Below are positions 8,884 through 15,785 of a stretch of DNA of 42,499 nt, one piece after another (the first letter of the stretch is position 1; each line of letters begins with the position of its first letter). The notes below the pieces were generated by a model. The model made no database searches. It was not told the DNA's origin and saw only the letters and a program-made list of their open reading frames with translations. The stretch is from assembly GCA_011959205.1 (NCBI GenBank), contig BLLV01000303.1, forward strand, positions 1-42,499, given 5' to 3'. The translations under genes and the position numbers were made by a program. The stretch comes from Bacteroidaceae bacterium. GTDB lineage: Bacteria > Bacteroidota > Bacteroidia > Bacteroidales > Bacteroidaceae.

Positions 8884-8934
8884 CAAAATTAGTTTTACTT
8901 CTGCAAATACAAAACATAAAAAAGAGTATTTTTG
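8884..8934. promoter_or_regulatory. divergent promoter region (deaminase operon / yraN)
   Basis: Minus strand: -7 TAATTTTG at 8884-8891 with TTTTG about 18 bases upstream, 9 bases from the 77-residue gene's ATG. Plus strand: -7 TATTTTTG at 8927-8934, 16 bases before the yraN ATG, with no clear -33. The two -7 elements are only 35 bases apart, so the promoters are back to back and could interfere or be co-regulated. Confidence 0.6.
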
Positions 8935-8950
8935 TGCAAAAAGAAACAGA

Positions 8951-9316
8951 ATGGCAGAACACAACGAATTTGGCAAGGAGGGAGAAGAAGAAGCCGCTGC
9001 ATATCTCATAGATAAAGGATATTCCATCCGCCACCGGAACTGGCATTGCGGGAAAAAAGAACTGGACATTGTTGCCGAATATGGGAACGAACTAATTGTC
9101 ATAGAGGTAAAGACCCGTAAGAATACTCGGTTCGGTAATCCGGAAGATGCAGTAACCGATAAGAAAATTCGAAAAATCATAGCTTCAACCGATGCCTATT
9201 TGCGCAAGTTCTCAGTAGATTTACCTGTACGTTTTGATATCATCACCTTAGTGGGCGAAAAGGCTCCTTTCATTATAGAGCATATTGAAGAAGCCTTTTA
9301 TCCTCCGATTTGGTAA
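8951..9316 (+). CDS. YraN family (UPF0102) predicted endonuclease-fold protein
   Basis: A 121-residue cytosolic protein with the UPF0102 layout: GKEGEEEAAAYL near the N terminus, RNWHCGKKELDIVA, then the predicted PD-(D/E)XK core D39...E52-V-K54 (VIEVKTR), followed by RFGNPEDAV. Homologues resemble Holliday-junction resolvase folds, but the cellular role of the family is not established. The start at 8951 follows the -7 element by 16 bases; longer in-frame extensions go through the promoter and the opposing gene. An MmcQ-like gene follows after 18 bases, then birA overlapping it, so the three form a plus-strand operon. Confidence 0.92.
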   Translation: MAEHNEFGKEGEEEAAAYLIDKGYSIRHRNWHCGKKELDIVAEYGNELIVIEVKTRKNTRFGNPEDAVTDKKIRKIIASTDAYLRKFSVDLPVRFDIITLVGEKAPFIIEHIEEAFYPPIW

Positions 9317-9334
9317 CTTTATACCTTTATATAT

Positions 9335-9691
9335 ATGGATATTGAAAAAATACGCGATTATTGCATCAGGAAGAAAGCAACAACGGAAGAGTTTCCTTTC
9401 GATAATGTCACTTTGGTATTCAAAGTCATGGGAAAAATGTATGCCTGTATTGGATTGGACAATCCGGAATGGCTATCTTTAAAATGTGAACCCGAATATG
9501 CCTTAGAATTAAGAGAACATCATTCCGGCATTGAAGGAGCCTATCACTTCAATAAGAAATATTGGAATCAAGTGTCCTTACGAGGCGACATTGAAGACAA
9601 ACTGATCCTGTCACTGATAGACCATTCATACGAAGAGGTTATTAAAAAATTCACCCGTAAACTAAAAAAAGAATATGATGAATTACTTTGA
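9335..9691 (+). CDS. MmcQ/YjbR family DNA-binding-fold protein
   Basis: A 118-residue protein with the MmcQ/YjbR (CyaY-like fold) pattern: MDIEKIRDYCIRKKA at the N terminus, EFPFDNVTLVFKVMGKMYACIG, SLKCEPEYALELRE, and HFNKKYWNQVSL followed by a C-terminal helix (DHSYEEVIKKF). The family is described as having a double-wing DNA-binding fold, but its function is not settled. No signal peptide or membrane segment. It is translationally coupled to birA, whose start overlaps its last codons. Confidence 0.9.
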   Translation: MDIEKIRDYCIRKKATTEEFPFDNVTLVFKVMGKMYACIGLDNPEWLSLKCEPEYALELREHHSGIEGAYHFNKKYWNQVSLRGDIEDKLILSLIDHSYEEVIKKFTRKLKKEYDELL

Positions 9692-10424
9692 TCCTTCTCT
9701 TTTAATACATATTCCGGAAACAGATTCTACCAACAATTACCTAAGTAAGTTGAGCGACAAAGAAACTGTGCCCGAATTTACTGTCGTACAATCAGATTTC
9801 CAAACTGCCGGAAAAGGGCAACGGGGAAATAGTTGGGAAACAGAAAAAGGAAAGAACCTGCTTTTCAGTGTGATACTTTATCCCACTTTTCTGGAAGCAC
9901 GGCAACAATTTATCCTGTCTCAGCTTGTTTCCCTTTCCATCAAAGAGGAACTGGATCAATGGACAGAGGATATCTCTATCAAATGGCCGAATGATATTTA
10001 CTGGAAAGATAAAAAAATATGCGGCATATTGATAGAAAACGATCTGACCGGAACGCATATAGCCCGAAGCATTTTGGGAATAGGGATAAACATCAACCAA
10101 AAAACGTTTATCAGCGATGCTCCCAACCCTATATCACTAAAACAAATCACCGGACAGGAATATGATACCGCTTCTATCCTGAAGGCTGTCATGCAAAGAA
10201 TAAAAAGCTACTATTCTTTATTGAAACAAGGGGACATCACTCCGATTATCCAGCATTATCAAAATGCGCTCTTTCGCAAAAACGGCATACACTCTTACTG
10301 CGATGCCGAAGGAGAATTCAAGGCAGAAATAATAGGAGTAGAACCGGATGGCCATTTTTTATTGCAGGATGAAAACGGGAAAATCCGTCGGTATGTATTT
10401 AAAGAGGTACAATACCTCCTATAA
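9675..10424 (+). CDS. birA: biotin--[acetyl-CoA-carboxylase] ligase
   Basis: Activates biotin with ATP and attaches it to the biotin carboxyl carrier domain of carboxylases. The 249-residue protein has only the catalytic and C-terminal domains and lacks the N-terminal helix-turn-helix of E. coli BirA, so it should not act as a repressor. Visible motifs: ETDSTNNYL near the N terminus, TAGKGQRGNSWE (biotinyl-adenylate loop, GRGRxG type), KWPNDIYWKDKKICGILIE, and a small C-terminal domain. Two ATGs in a row (9675, 9678) can start it; either overlaps the preceding gene by 14-17 bases. Confidence 0.94.
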   Translation: MMNYFDPSLLIHIPETDSTNNYLSKLSDKETVPEFTVVQSDFQTAGKGQRGNSWETEKGKNLLFSVILYPTFLEARQQFILSQLVSLSIKEELDQWTEDISIKWPNDIYWKDKKICGILIENDLTGTHIARSILGIGININQKTFISDAPNPISLKQITGQEYDTASILKAVMQRIKSYYSLLKQGDITPIIQHYQNALFRKNGIHSYCDAEGEFKAEIIGVEPDGHFLLQDENGKIRRYVFKEVQYLL

Positions 10425-10485
10425 ATTAGTTTGCAAAATATAAAAACACGATCTTTGTTGACAATCCATCAGTAAACCCCTCATT

Positions 10486-11799
10486 ATGAATACAAAATAT
10501 TTCTTTCTAATTGTAGCAGCATTGTTCTCTCTCGTAAGTTGTGAAGATTCAGACGAAGACAGCCCAACCCGGCTTGAATTATCCCAATCCTCTTTTAGTG
10601 AAATCAGCAGCAATGGAGAAACGGTGGAAGTAAATGTAACCTGCAATAGCAGGTGGACAGCTTCTGCCACAGCACCTTGGTGTACCGTCACTCCCCACGA
10701 AGGCAACGGCAATCAAACAATCAGCCTTCATCTCTTGCCTAACTTGGAAGAAACCGCAAGAACAGCTACAGTCACTGTTTCTGCCAAAGACATCAGCCAA
10801 ACCATTCAATTGAATCAAAAAGGAGGGGACATATCCCCGGAGGATTATCATTACAACCTTCCTGTCATCTTCCATGTACTTTATAAAGACAGAACAGCCC
10901 AGTTGCAATATGTCAGTGCCAAGCGACTGTCGGACATATTAGATGCGGTCAACAAACTCTACAAAGGTACCGACAACAATGTGGATATGAATCTCACTTT
11001 TTCACTCGCCGAGACCAAACCGGATGGAGAAACATTGCCCAATCCGGGAGTGGAATATGTTCAGTGGACAGAAAGCTACCCCATTGATTGCAATGCATTC
11101 ATGCAGGATGATTCAAAGAAATACGTGAAATTTATATGGGATCCTAACAGGTACATCAATGTAATGGTTTATAATTTCACGACCGATGAGTCCAATAGTG
11201 CCATCTTAGGCATTTCCCACCTACCATTCTCAACAAAAGGAAACACTTTTCTGGAAGGAGTTAGCCCTGTAGAATACACTTACTTATCATTAAGCAATTT
11301 AAGATTCCCTTATTGTGCATCGATCAACAGCCTATACATAAATGCGCAATCCACAGGGAACCTTTACAATCCTGCCGATATCACCGTTACTGTAGCCCAT
11401 GAACTGGGTCACTATTTAGGTCTGCATCATGTATTCTATGAAGGAACAGAAGACAATATGGATGGTTGCGAGGATACCGACTATTGCGAAGACACTCCCA
11501 GCTATAACAAGTATGAGTATGACGCAGATTACATCTGGGCTGTCTCTGGAAATGTGCCTGAGGACAACCTCTATTCATACCTTGTAAAACGGACCAATTG
11601 CAGTAATATCCAATTTATATCTTACAACATTATGGATTATGCCGTCAGTTATTCCAATCAGTTCACTCAAGACCAGCGCAACCGCATCCGACACGTTCTG
11701 ACCTATAGTCCGCTAATTCCCGGGCCGAAAAAAGGACAAAGCAACTCACGCATGATTCATGACGAAGCACTGGATTTGCCGATTCGTATTATTAAATAA
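10486..11799 (+). CDS. surface lipoprotein metalloprotease, BACON + M43-like
   Basis: A predicted secreted zinc protease of 437 residues. The N terminus is a lipoprotein signal peptide ending at Cys19 (LFSLVSC), followed at once by an acidic run (EDSDEDS). In Bacteroidetes such a charged tract after the lipid cysteine marks export to the outer leaflet of the outer membrane. Residues about 26-110 form a BACON domain, with the typical SSNGETVEVNV and APWCTVTP blocks. The catalytic part has HELGHYLGLHH (His305, Glu306, His309, His315), the extended metzincin zinc motif, and a downstream NIMDY Met-turn, with the spacing and Cys content of the M43 pappalysin-like family. The gene stands alone between birA and the MATE gene. 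The substrate is unknown; a host or dietary protein or glycoprotein is plausible because BACON domains often bind mucin-type or carbohydrate ligands. Confidence 0.88.
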   Translation: MNTKYFFLIVAALFSLVSCEDSDEDSPTRLELSQSSFSEISSNGETVEVNVTCNSRWTASATAPWCTVTPHEGNGNQTISLHLLPNLEETARTATVTVSAKDISQTIQLNQKGGDISPEDYHYNLPVIFHVLYKDRTAQLQYVSAKRLSDILDAVNKLYKGTDNNVDMNLTFSLAETKPDGETLPNPGVEYVQWTESYPIDCNAFMQDDSKKYVKFIWDPNRYINVMVYNFTTDESNSAILGISHLPFSTKGNTFLEGVSPVEYTYLSLSNLRFPYCASINSLYINAQSTGNLYNPADITVTVAHELGHYLGLHHVFYEGTEDNMDGCEDTDYCEDTPSYNKYEYDADYIWAVSGNVPEDNLYSYLVKRTNCSNIQFISYNIMDYAVSYSNQFTQDQRNRIRHVLTYSPLIPGPKKGQSNSRMIHDEALDLPIRIIK

Positions 11800-11832
11800 A
11801 AACAGAACAAGCAATTATTTGCTAAAAGGAAG

Positions 11833-11840
11833 TATCTTTG
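11833..11840 (+). promoter_or_regulatory. -7 element upstream of the MATE gene
   Basis: TATCTTTG, a full match to the -7 consensus, 22 bases before the MATE start codon; no -33 element at the right distance. Confidence 0.45.
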
Positions 11841-11862
11841 CATTCCATTAAAAAAAGATGAA

Positions 11863-13188
11863 ATGATTCAACTTAATAACGGAAACAAGAAAATACTCCA
11901 AATAGCCATCCCTTCTATCGTTTCAAACATCACCGTCCCCTTGTTGGGCCTGATTGATGTTACTATCGTAGGTCATTTGGGGGCTGCCGCCTACATCGGA
12001 GCAATCGCTGTAGGCGGAATGCTTTTCAACATCATCTACTGGATCTTCGGTTTTCTGAGGATGGGAACCAGCGGCATGACCTCACAAGCCTACGGCAGGC
12101 ACGACCTGAATGAAGTTACCCGGTTACTGCTCCGTTCCGTCGGAGTGGGATTATTCATTGCAACTACTCTGCTAATCTTGCAATACCCTATAAAAAGAAC
12201 CGCATTCACCTTTATCCAAACGACTGAAGAAGTAGAACATCTGGCCGGTCTCTATTTCCGTATCTGTATCTGGGGGGCACCGGCTGTATTAGGGCTTTAC
12301 AGTTTTGCCGGCTGGTATATCGGTATGCAGAATTCCCGTTTCCCCATGTATATAGCCATCACACAAAATATAGTGAACATTGTGGTCAGCCTTCTTCTAG
12401 TATATGGGTTAGGAATGAAAATAGAAGGGGTCGCTATCGGAACATTAACTGCACAATACGCCGGGCTAGTCATGGCATATTTGTTGTGGTTACGCTACTA
12501 CAGCACCCTGCGGAAACGCATCGAATGGCATTCCTTCTTTGACAAACAGGCCATGTACCGTTTCTTCCAAGTAAACAGGGATATCTTTTTCCGTACCATC
12601 TGCCTGGTGGCGGTTACTGTCTTTTTCACTTCGGCAGGTGCGGCACAAGGCGAAGTAGTGCTGGCGGTCAATACATTACTGATGCAATTATTCACTTTAT
12701 TCTCCTACATCATGGACGGCTTCGCATACGCCGGAGAAGCATTGGCAGGAAGATACATCGGAGCCAATAATCGGAAAGCGCTTCACAAGACGGTTCGCCA
12801 ACTATTCGGCTGGGGACTAGGCCTGTCACTTGCTTTCACTTTATTATATGGCATAGGAGGGCAATCCTTTCTCGGATTACTGACCAACGAGACGACCGTC
12901 ATCCATGCTTCCGAAAGTTATTTTTATTGGGTACTCGCCATTCCGCTGGCAGGTTTCTCCGCCTTTTTGCTTGATGGAATATTCATCGGTGCCACAGCCA
13001 CCCGACTGATGCTGAAAGCCATGATAATAGCCTCTGTCAGTTTCTTTCTTATTTACTACGGTTCCCGGGGGTCAATGGGCAATCACGCTCTATGGATGGC
13101 ATTCATTACCTATCTTCTACTTCGCGGAGTGATGCAGGGAGTCATGGGAAGAAATATTTTAGGATATAAGACAAGCAAAAAAGATTAA
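11863..13188 (+). CDS. MATE family efflux transporter
   Basis: Inner-membrane multidrug/toxin exporter of the MATE family, 441 residues with about 12 hydrophobic helices and the two-fold repeat typical of the family. Recognisable segments are the N-terminal IPSIVSNITVPLLGLIDVTIVGHLG (a MATE hallmark around helix 1), RMGTSGMTSQAYG in helix 2, and the second-half counterpart AGEALAGRYIGANN. It groups by eye with the DinF-like branch. Driving ion and substrates are not readable. The ATG at 11858 is followed immediately by a stop, so 11863 is the start. pyrH begins 38 bases downstream with its own -7 element. Confidence 0.94.
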   Translation: MIQLNNGNKKILQIAIPSIVSNITVPLLGLIDVTIVGHLGAAAYIGAIAVGGMLFNIIYWIFGFLRMGTSGMTSQAYGRHDLNEVTRLLLRSVGVGLFIATTLLILQYPIKRTAFTFIQTTEEVEHLAGLYFRICIWGAPAVLGLYSFAGWYIGMQNSRFPMYIAITQNIVNIVVSLLLVYGLGMKIEGVAIGTLTAQYAGLVMAYLLWLRYYSTLRKRIEWHSFFDKQAMYRFFQVNRDIFFRTICLVAVTVFFTSAGAAQGEVVLAVNTLLMQLFTLFSYIMDGFAYAGEALAGRYIGANNRKALHKTVRQLFGWGLGLSLAFTLLYGIGGQSFLGLLTNETTVIHASESYFYWVLAIPLAGFSAFLLDGIFIGATATRLMLKAMIIASVSFFLIYYGSRGSMGNHALWMAFITYLLLRGVMQGVMGRNILGYKTSKKD

Positions 13189-13194
13189 TATTTT

Positions 13195-13202
13195 TATCTT
13201 TG
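13195..13202 (+). promoter_or_regulatory. -7 element for pyrH
   Basis: TATCTTTG seven bases after the MATE stop codon and 24 bases before the pyrH ATG. It also rules out the in-frame upstream start at 13200, which lies inside it. Confidence 0.5.
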
Positions 13203-13226
13203 CAAAAAACTAAAAGACAAACCAAT

Positions 13227-13937
13227 ATGGCAAGATTTAAAAGAATTCTACTGAAGCTGAGCGGCGAAAGCCTGATGGGAGAAAAGCAATATGGTATAGA
13301 CGAAAAACGTCTGGGTGAATATGCGCAACAAATCAAGGAGATACACGACCTTGGCGTACAAATAGGTATTGTAATCGGTGGCGGAAACATCTTCCGGGGG
13401 CTGAGTGGAGCTTCCAAAGGTTTTGACCGTGTAAAAGGTGACCAAATGGGCATGTTGGCAACCGTTATCAACAGCTTGGGATTGAGTTCCGCATTGGGAG
13501 CCGCCGGAGTCAAGGCACGTGTGTTGACAGCTATCCGCATGGAACCCATTGGTGAGTTTTACAACAAATGGAAAGCGATTGAAGCGATGGAAAACGGAGA
13601 AGTTGTGATCATGTCTGCCGGAACAGGCAATCCGTTTTTCACTACCGATACCGGATCTTCCCTGCGTGGTATCGAGATAGAAGCCGATGTGATGCTGAAA
13701 GGCACACGTGTGGACGGCATTTATACAGCTGATCCTGAAAAAGACCCCACCGCTACAAAATTTGACGATATCACCTACGATGAGGTATTAAAGCGCGGTT
13801 TGAAAGTGATGGATCTTACAGCAACCTGCATGTGCAAGGAAAACAACCTGCCTATTATCGTTTTCGATATGGACACAGTAGGTAATCTGAAAAAAGTAAT
13901 GACCGGTGAAAATATAGGTACGCTGGTACACAACTGA
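13227..13937 (+). CDS. pyrH: UMP kinase
   Basis: Phosphorylates UMP to UDP in pyrimidine nucleotide synthesis; cytosolic hexamer of the amino-acid-kinase fold. The 236 residues show the family landmarks: KRILLKLSGESLMG at the N terminus, IGIVIGGGNIFRG, GDQMGMLATVINSL, and SAGTGNPFFTTDTGSSLRGIE, then VDGIYTADPEKDP and the C-terminal MDTVGNLKKVM segment. Length and domain order are normal. The start at 13227 matches the family's MARFKR-type N terminus. A large gene-free repeat block follows. Confidence 0.97.
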   Translation: MARFKRILLKLSGESLMGEKQYGIDEKRLGEYAQQIKEIHDLGVQIGIVIGGGNIFRGLSGASKGFDRVKGDQMGMLATVINSLGLSSALGAAGVKARVLTAIRMEPIGEFYNKWKAIEAMENGEVVIMSAGTGNPFFTTDTGSSLRGIEIEADVMLKGTRVDGIYTADPEKDPTATKFDDITYDEVLKRGLKVMDLTATCMCKENNLPIIVFDMDTVGNLKKVMTGENIGTLVHN

Positions 13938-14049
13938 TTTCTTCATCCTGTTCATCCATTTGCTATTCTTTATTTCCTCCTAAGTGACAAATGGGTGAAC
14001 AGCCTATGCTTACATCAGCAAAAAATGTAAATCATTCAAATTTCCCTCC

Positions 14050-14188
14050 CGGAGTTTTGCAAAACTGCTACCACTGCTACCACCTTCTCTCTAAAACCAC
14101 CATGAACAGGGGATTCTGACGGGTGGTGGCAGCACCTTTTTTTAGGTGCTGAAAAGGCGTGCTGCCACCACCTTTATCCGTTTTTTCC
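14050..14188 (+). repeat. left arm of a ~139-base inverted repeat
   Basis: Begins CGGAGTTTTGCAAAACTGCT and pairs, in inverted orientation, with 14611-14748; by eye roughly three quarters or more of positions agree, with long identical blocks. Inside it are the 14-base palindrome AGTTTTGCAAAACT (14053-14066) and a stem-loop with a perfect 13-base-pair stem GGTGGTGGCAGCA / TGCTGCCACCACC (14122-14134 with 14160-14172). A competing inner hairpin AGCACCT / AGGTGCT (14131-14137 with 14144-14150) shares bases with that stem. Confidence 0.85.
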
Positions 14189-14312
14189 GGCAGTGCAATA
14201 CTTCTCGACTGTCTTGCCGGGGCTGACGAAAACGCCTGTTGATACGTACGATTAACCTCGTTCGCCTGTATAAACGCGTACACGGACAAGGAGTTTCAAT
14301 CGGTTTCGTCAG

Positions 14313-14422
14313 GCTGGAACTACAGTTCCATCAGGGTGAAACTACAGTTCCATCAGGGTGAAACTACAGTTCCATCAGGGTAAAACTCGAGTTCCGTCAG
14401 GGTGAAACTAAAGTTCCACCCA
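14313..14422 (+). repeat. tandem array of five 22-base units with an internal dyad
   Basis: Units start at 14313, 14335, 14357, 14379 and 14401. Units 2 and 3 are identical; unit 1 differs at its start, and units 4 and 5 are more diverged. Each contains the dyad AACT-NN-AGTT (GGAACT-AC-AGTTCC in unit 1, AACT-CG-AGTT in unit 4, AACT-AA-AGTT in unit 5), so the arms are kept while the centre changes. Units abut with no spacers, so this is not a CRISPR array. Confidence 0.85.
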
Positions 14423-14423
14423 A

Positions 14424-14464
14424 TTGTAACTGTGGCTTTGGCGGGATGTAACTGTAGTTTTGGC
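14424..14464 (-). repeat. two degenerate units in opposite orientation to the tandem array
   Basis: The stretch contains TGTAACTGTGGCTTTGGC and then ATGTAACTGTAGTTTTGGC. The second resembles the reverse complement of the 22-base unit core (GATGGAACTGTAGTTTC). The array therefore ends in inverted copies, which could fold back on the direct copies. Confidence 0.6.
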
Positions 14465-14610
14465 AAGTTGCACTCAATGTTTTGTCCGTCAGTAGGATCC
14501 GTTCTATCGGTGTGGTTCTTGGGGAATGTATGTCCGTACCCGTCTCATTTTCTCGGCATGTGATCATCTTCCGCCTCATGTATTTTCCCCTTCTTCCGGC
14601 CGTATCGGGG

Positions 14611-14748
14611 TAAAAAAAGGTAAAAGTGGTGGCAGCAGCCCTTTTTACCGCATAAAAAAAAGTGCTGCCACCACCCTACGGAACGCCCTGTCCATAGTGG
14701 TTTCATGGGTGTGAGTGGTAGCAGTGGCAGCAGTTTTGCAAAACTCCG
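14611..14748 (-). repeat. right arm of the ~139-base inverted repeat
   Basis: The reverse complement aligns with 14050-14188 end to end. It keeps the outer palindrome AGTTTTGCAAAACT (14732-14745) and a 12-base-pair stem GTGGTGGCAGCA / TGCTGCCACCAC (14626-14637 with 14663-14674). The competing inner hairpin of the left arm is not conserved here. Confidence 0.85.
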
Positions 14749-14917
14749 TTGTAGGTGTTTTGTGCAAACCGCGTCTGGTATGCACGGACTCTCCGGACAC
14801 GTATGTGAAATGTCACTCATCTTCAGACAAGCTATTACTTTTCCTGTCTATACAAGACATGGTTGGGATAATTATACGACTATATTATCATAATTTTTTT
14901 TCTATTAACCCTGTTTT

Positions 14918-15451
14918 TCAACAACTGTTCGCCGAGCATAATTTGAACCTGCGTAATTCCGCATTATTCATCTTTGGCACACTACGTAAGTGTTCCAAAG
15001 TCACTCCTTGAATGTGTGCCTGTACCGCCCTGTTTATCAGTCCGTGCCCGACGGCCAACACCTGTTTCCCATCATACCGCCCTTTCAGGTAGTCCACAAA
15101 ACGGCCCGCACGTTCATAGAGCATCTCCTCCGTTTCCACATCTGCCGGAAAATGTTCCAAATCAACTTCTTTAATGGCAAGCCCCGTCCAACTCCCCCAA
15201 TCTATTTCACGCAACAAGACCGTTTTCTCCCAAGGCAGGTTCCGACCTTCCAACGCAATACGGGCCGTATCCACACACCGTTTCAAATCACTACTGACCA
15301 CCGCATCCAAAGGTATGGAGCGCAAAGTATCACGCAAGGTTTCAGCCTGTGCTACTCCTTCAATCGTCAGTGTGCCCGGCATGTGGCCTTGGAAAATACG
15401 GGCAATATTCTCTTCTGTCTGCCCATGGCGGGCTAGATATAAAGTTATCAT
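14918..15451 (-). CDS. histidine phosphatase family protein
   Basis: A 177-residue cytosolic phosphatase of the phosphoglycerate-mutase-like clade. The phosphohistidine motif LARHGQTEEN is at the N terminus (His9 as the catalytic nucleophile, Arg8 as partner), SSDLKRCVDTARI follows, and the second catalytic histidine is in VLAVGHGLINRAV. Length and motif spacing resemble alpha-ribazole phosphatase (CobC) and related small sugar-phosphate phosphatases, but no cobalamin genes are nearby, so the substrate is left open. It appears monocistronic, with a good -7 element 12 bases before its ATG. Confidence 0.9.
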   Translation of the reverse strand: MITLYLARHGQTEENIARIFQGHMPGTLTIEGVAQAETLRDTLRSIPLDAVVSSDLKRCVDTARIALEGRNLPWEKTVLLREIDWGSWTGLAIKEVDLEHFPADVETEEMLYERAGRFVDYLKGRYDGKQVLAVGHGLINRAVQAHIQGVTLEHLRSVPKMNNAELRRFKLCSANSC

Positions 15452-15463
15452 CTTTTTTTAATG

Positions 15464-15471
15464 CAAAGATA
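15464..15471 (-). promoter_or_regulatory. -7 element for the histidine phosphatase gene
   Basis: Minus strand TATCTTTG, a full -7 match, 12 bases upstream of the ATG at 15451, which implies a very short leader. Confidence 0.5.
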
Positions 15472-15785
15472 ATGCTTACCAACCAGACTTACCCCAATTC
15501 TGTTGATGTCTTTCACTGCCTCATCATTATATCTAGAAACAACATACTTCAAAAGGATAACCTTCTTATTCTTCTTTTCAAAGAAAAGTATTTTTCCCGT
15601 AGATTAAGAGGTTTCTTCCGCACAGCTAAGCCTTAGTATACAGAGAAGAAAGGCTTAAGGCATTCATCCATGCATTATAGTCCAAGGTAAACTCCGAGAA
15701 TATGCAAGTTATCCTAACGTCCTCCGGTTATCAAGCCTGTAAAAGCAGGCAGCCACCTTCGAAATGTCCCTCCGCCTACAAGCTA
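15472..15785. other. intergenic stretch without recognised features
   Basis: About 310 bases between two minus-strand genes. I see only small hairpins (CTTTTC-AAA-GAAAAG, and GCCTG/CAGGC near 15735-15750) without a T tract typical of a terminator, and no gene. Confidence 0.6.

Larger units (their letters stand above)
13938..14917. other. 980-base gene-free block containing a composite repeat element
   Basis: The gap between pyrH and the histidine phosphatase gene holds no convincing gene. Its centre (14050-14748) is an inverted-repeat element with an internal tandem array (separate entries). The left flank (13938-14049) and right flank (14749-14917) show no promoter, terminator or RNA gene that I recognise. 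Short open frames exist on both strands, but they lie across the repeats and have no family resemblance. Confidence 0.8.

Noticed and set aside
8657-8950. Long N-terminal extension of the YraN frame
   Set aside because: It runs antisense through the 77-residue gene and across the divergent promoters; the family N terminus begins at 8951.
14313-14422. Possible CRISPR array
   Set aside because: The 22-base units abut directly with no unique spacers, the units diverge from each other, and no cas gene is present.
14077-14820. Short open frames across the repeat element (14077-14289 minus, 14526-14714 plus, 14545-14820 minus)
   Set aside because: They overlap on opposite strands, cross the stem-loops, and resemble each other only because the arms are homologous. 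No start signals or family resemblance support them as genes.
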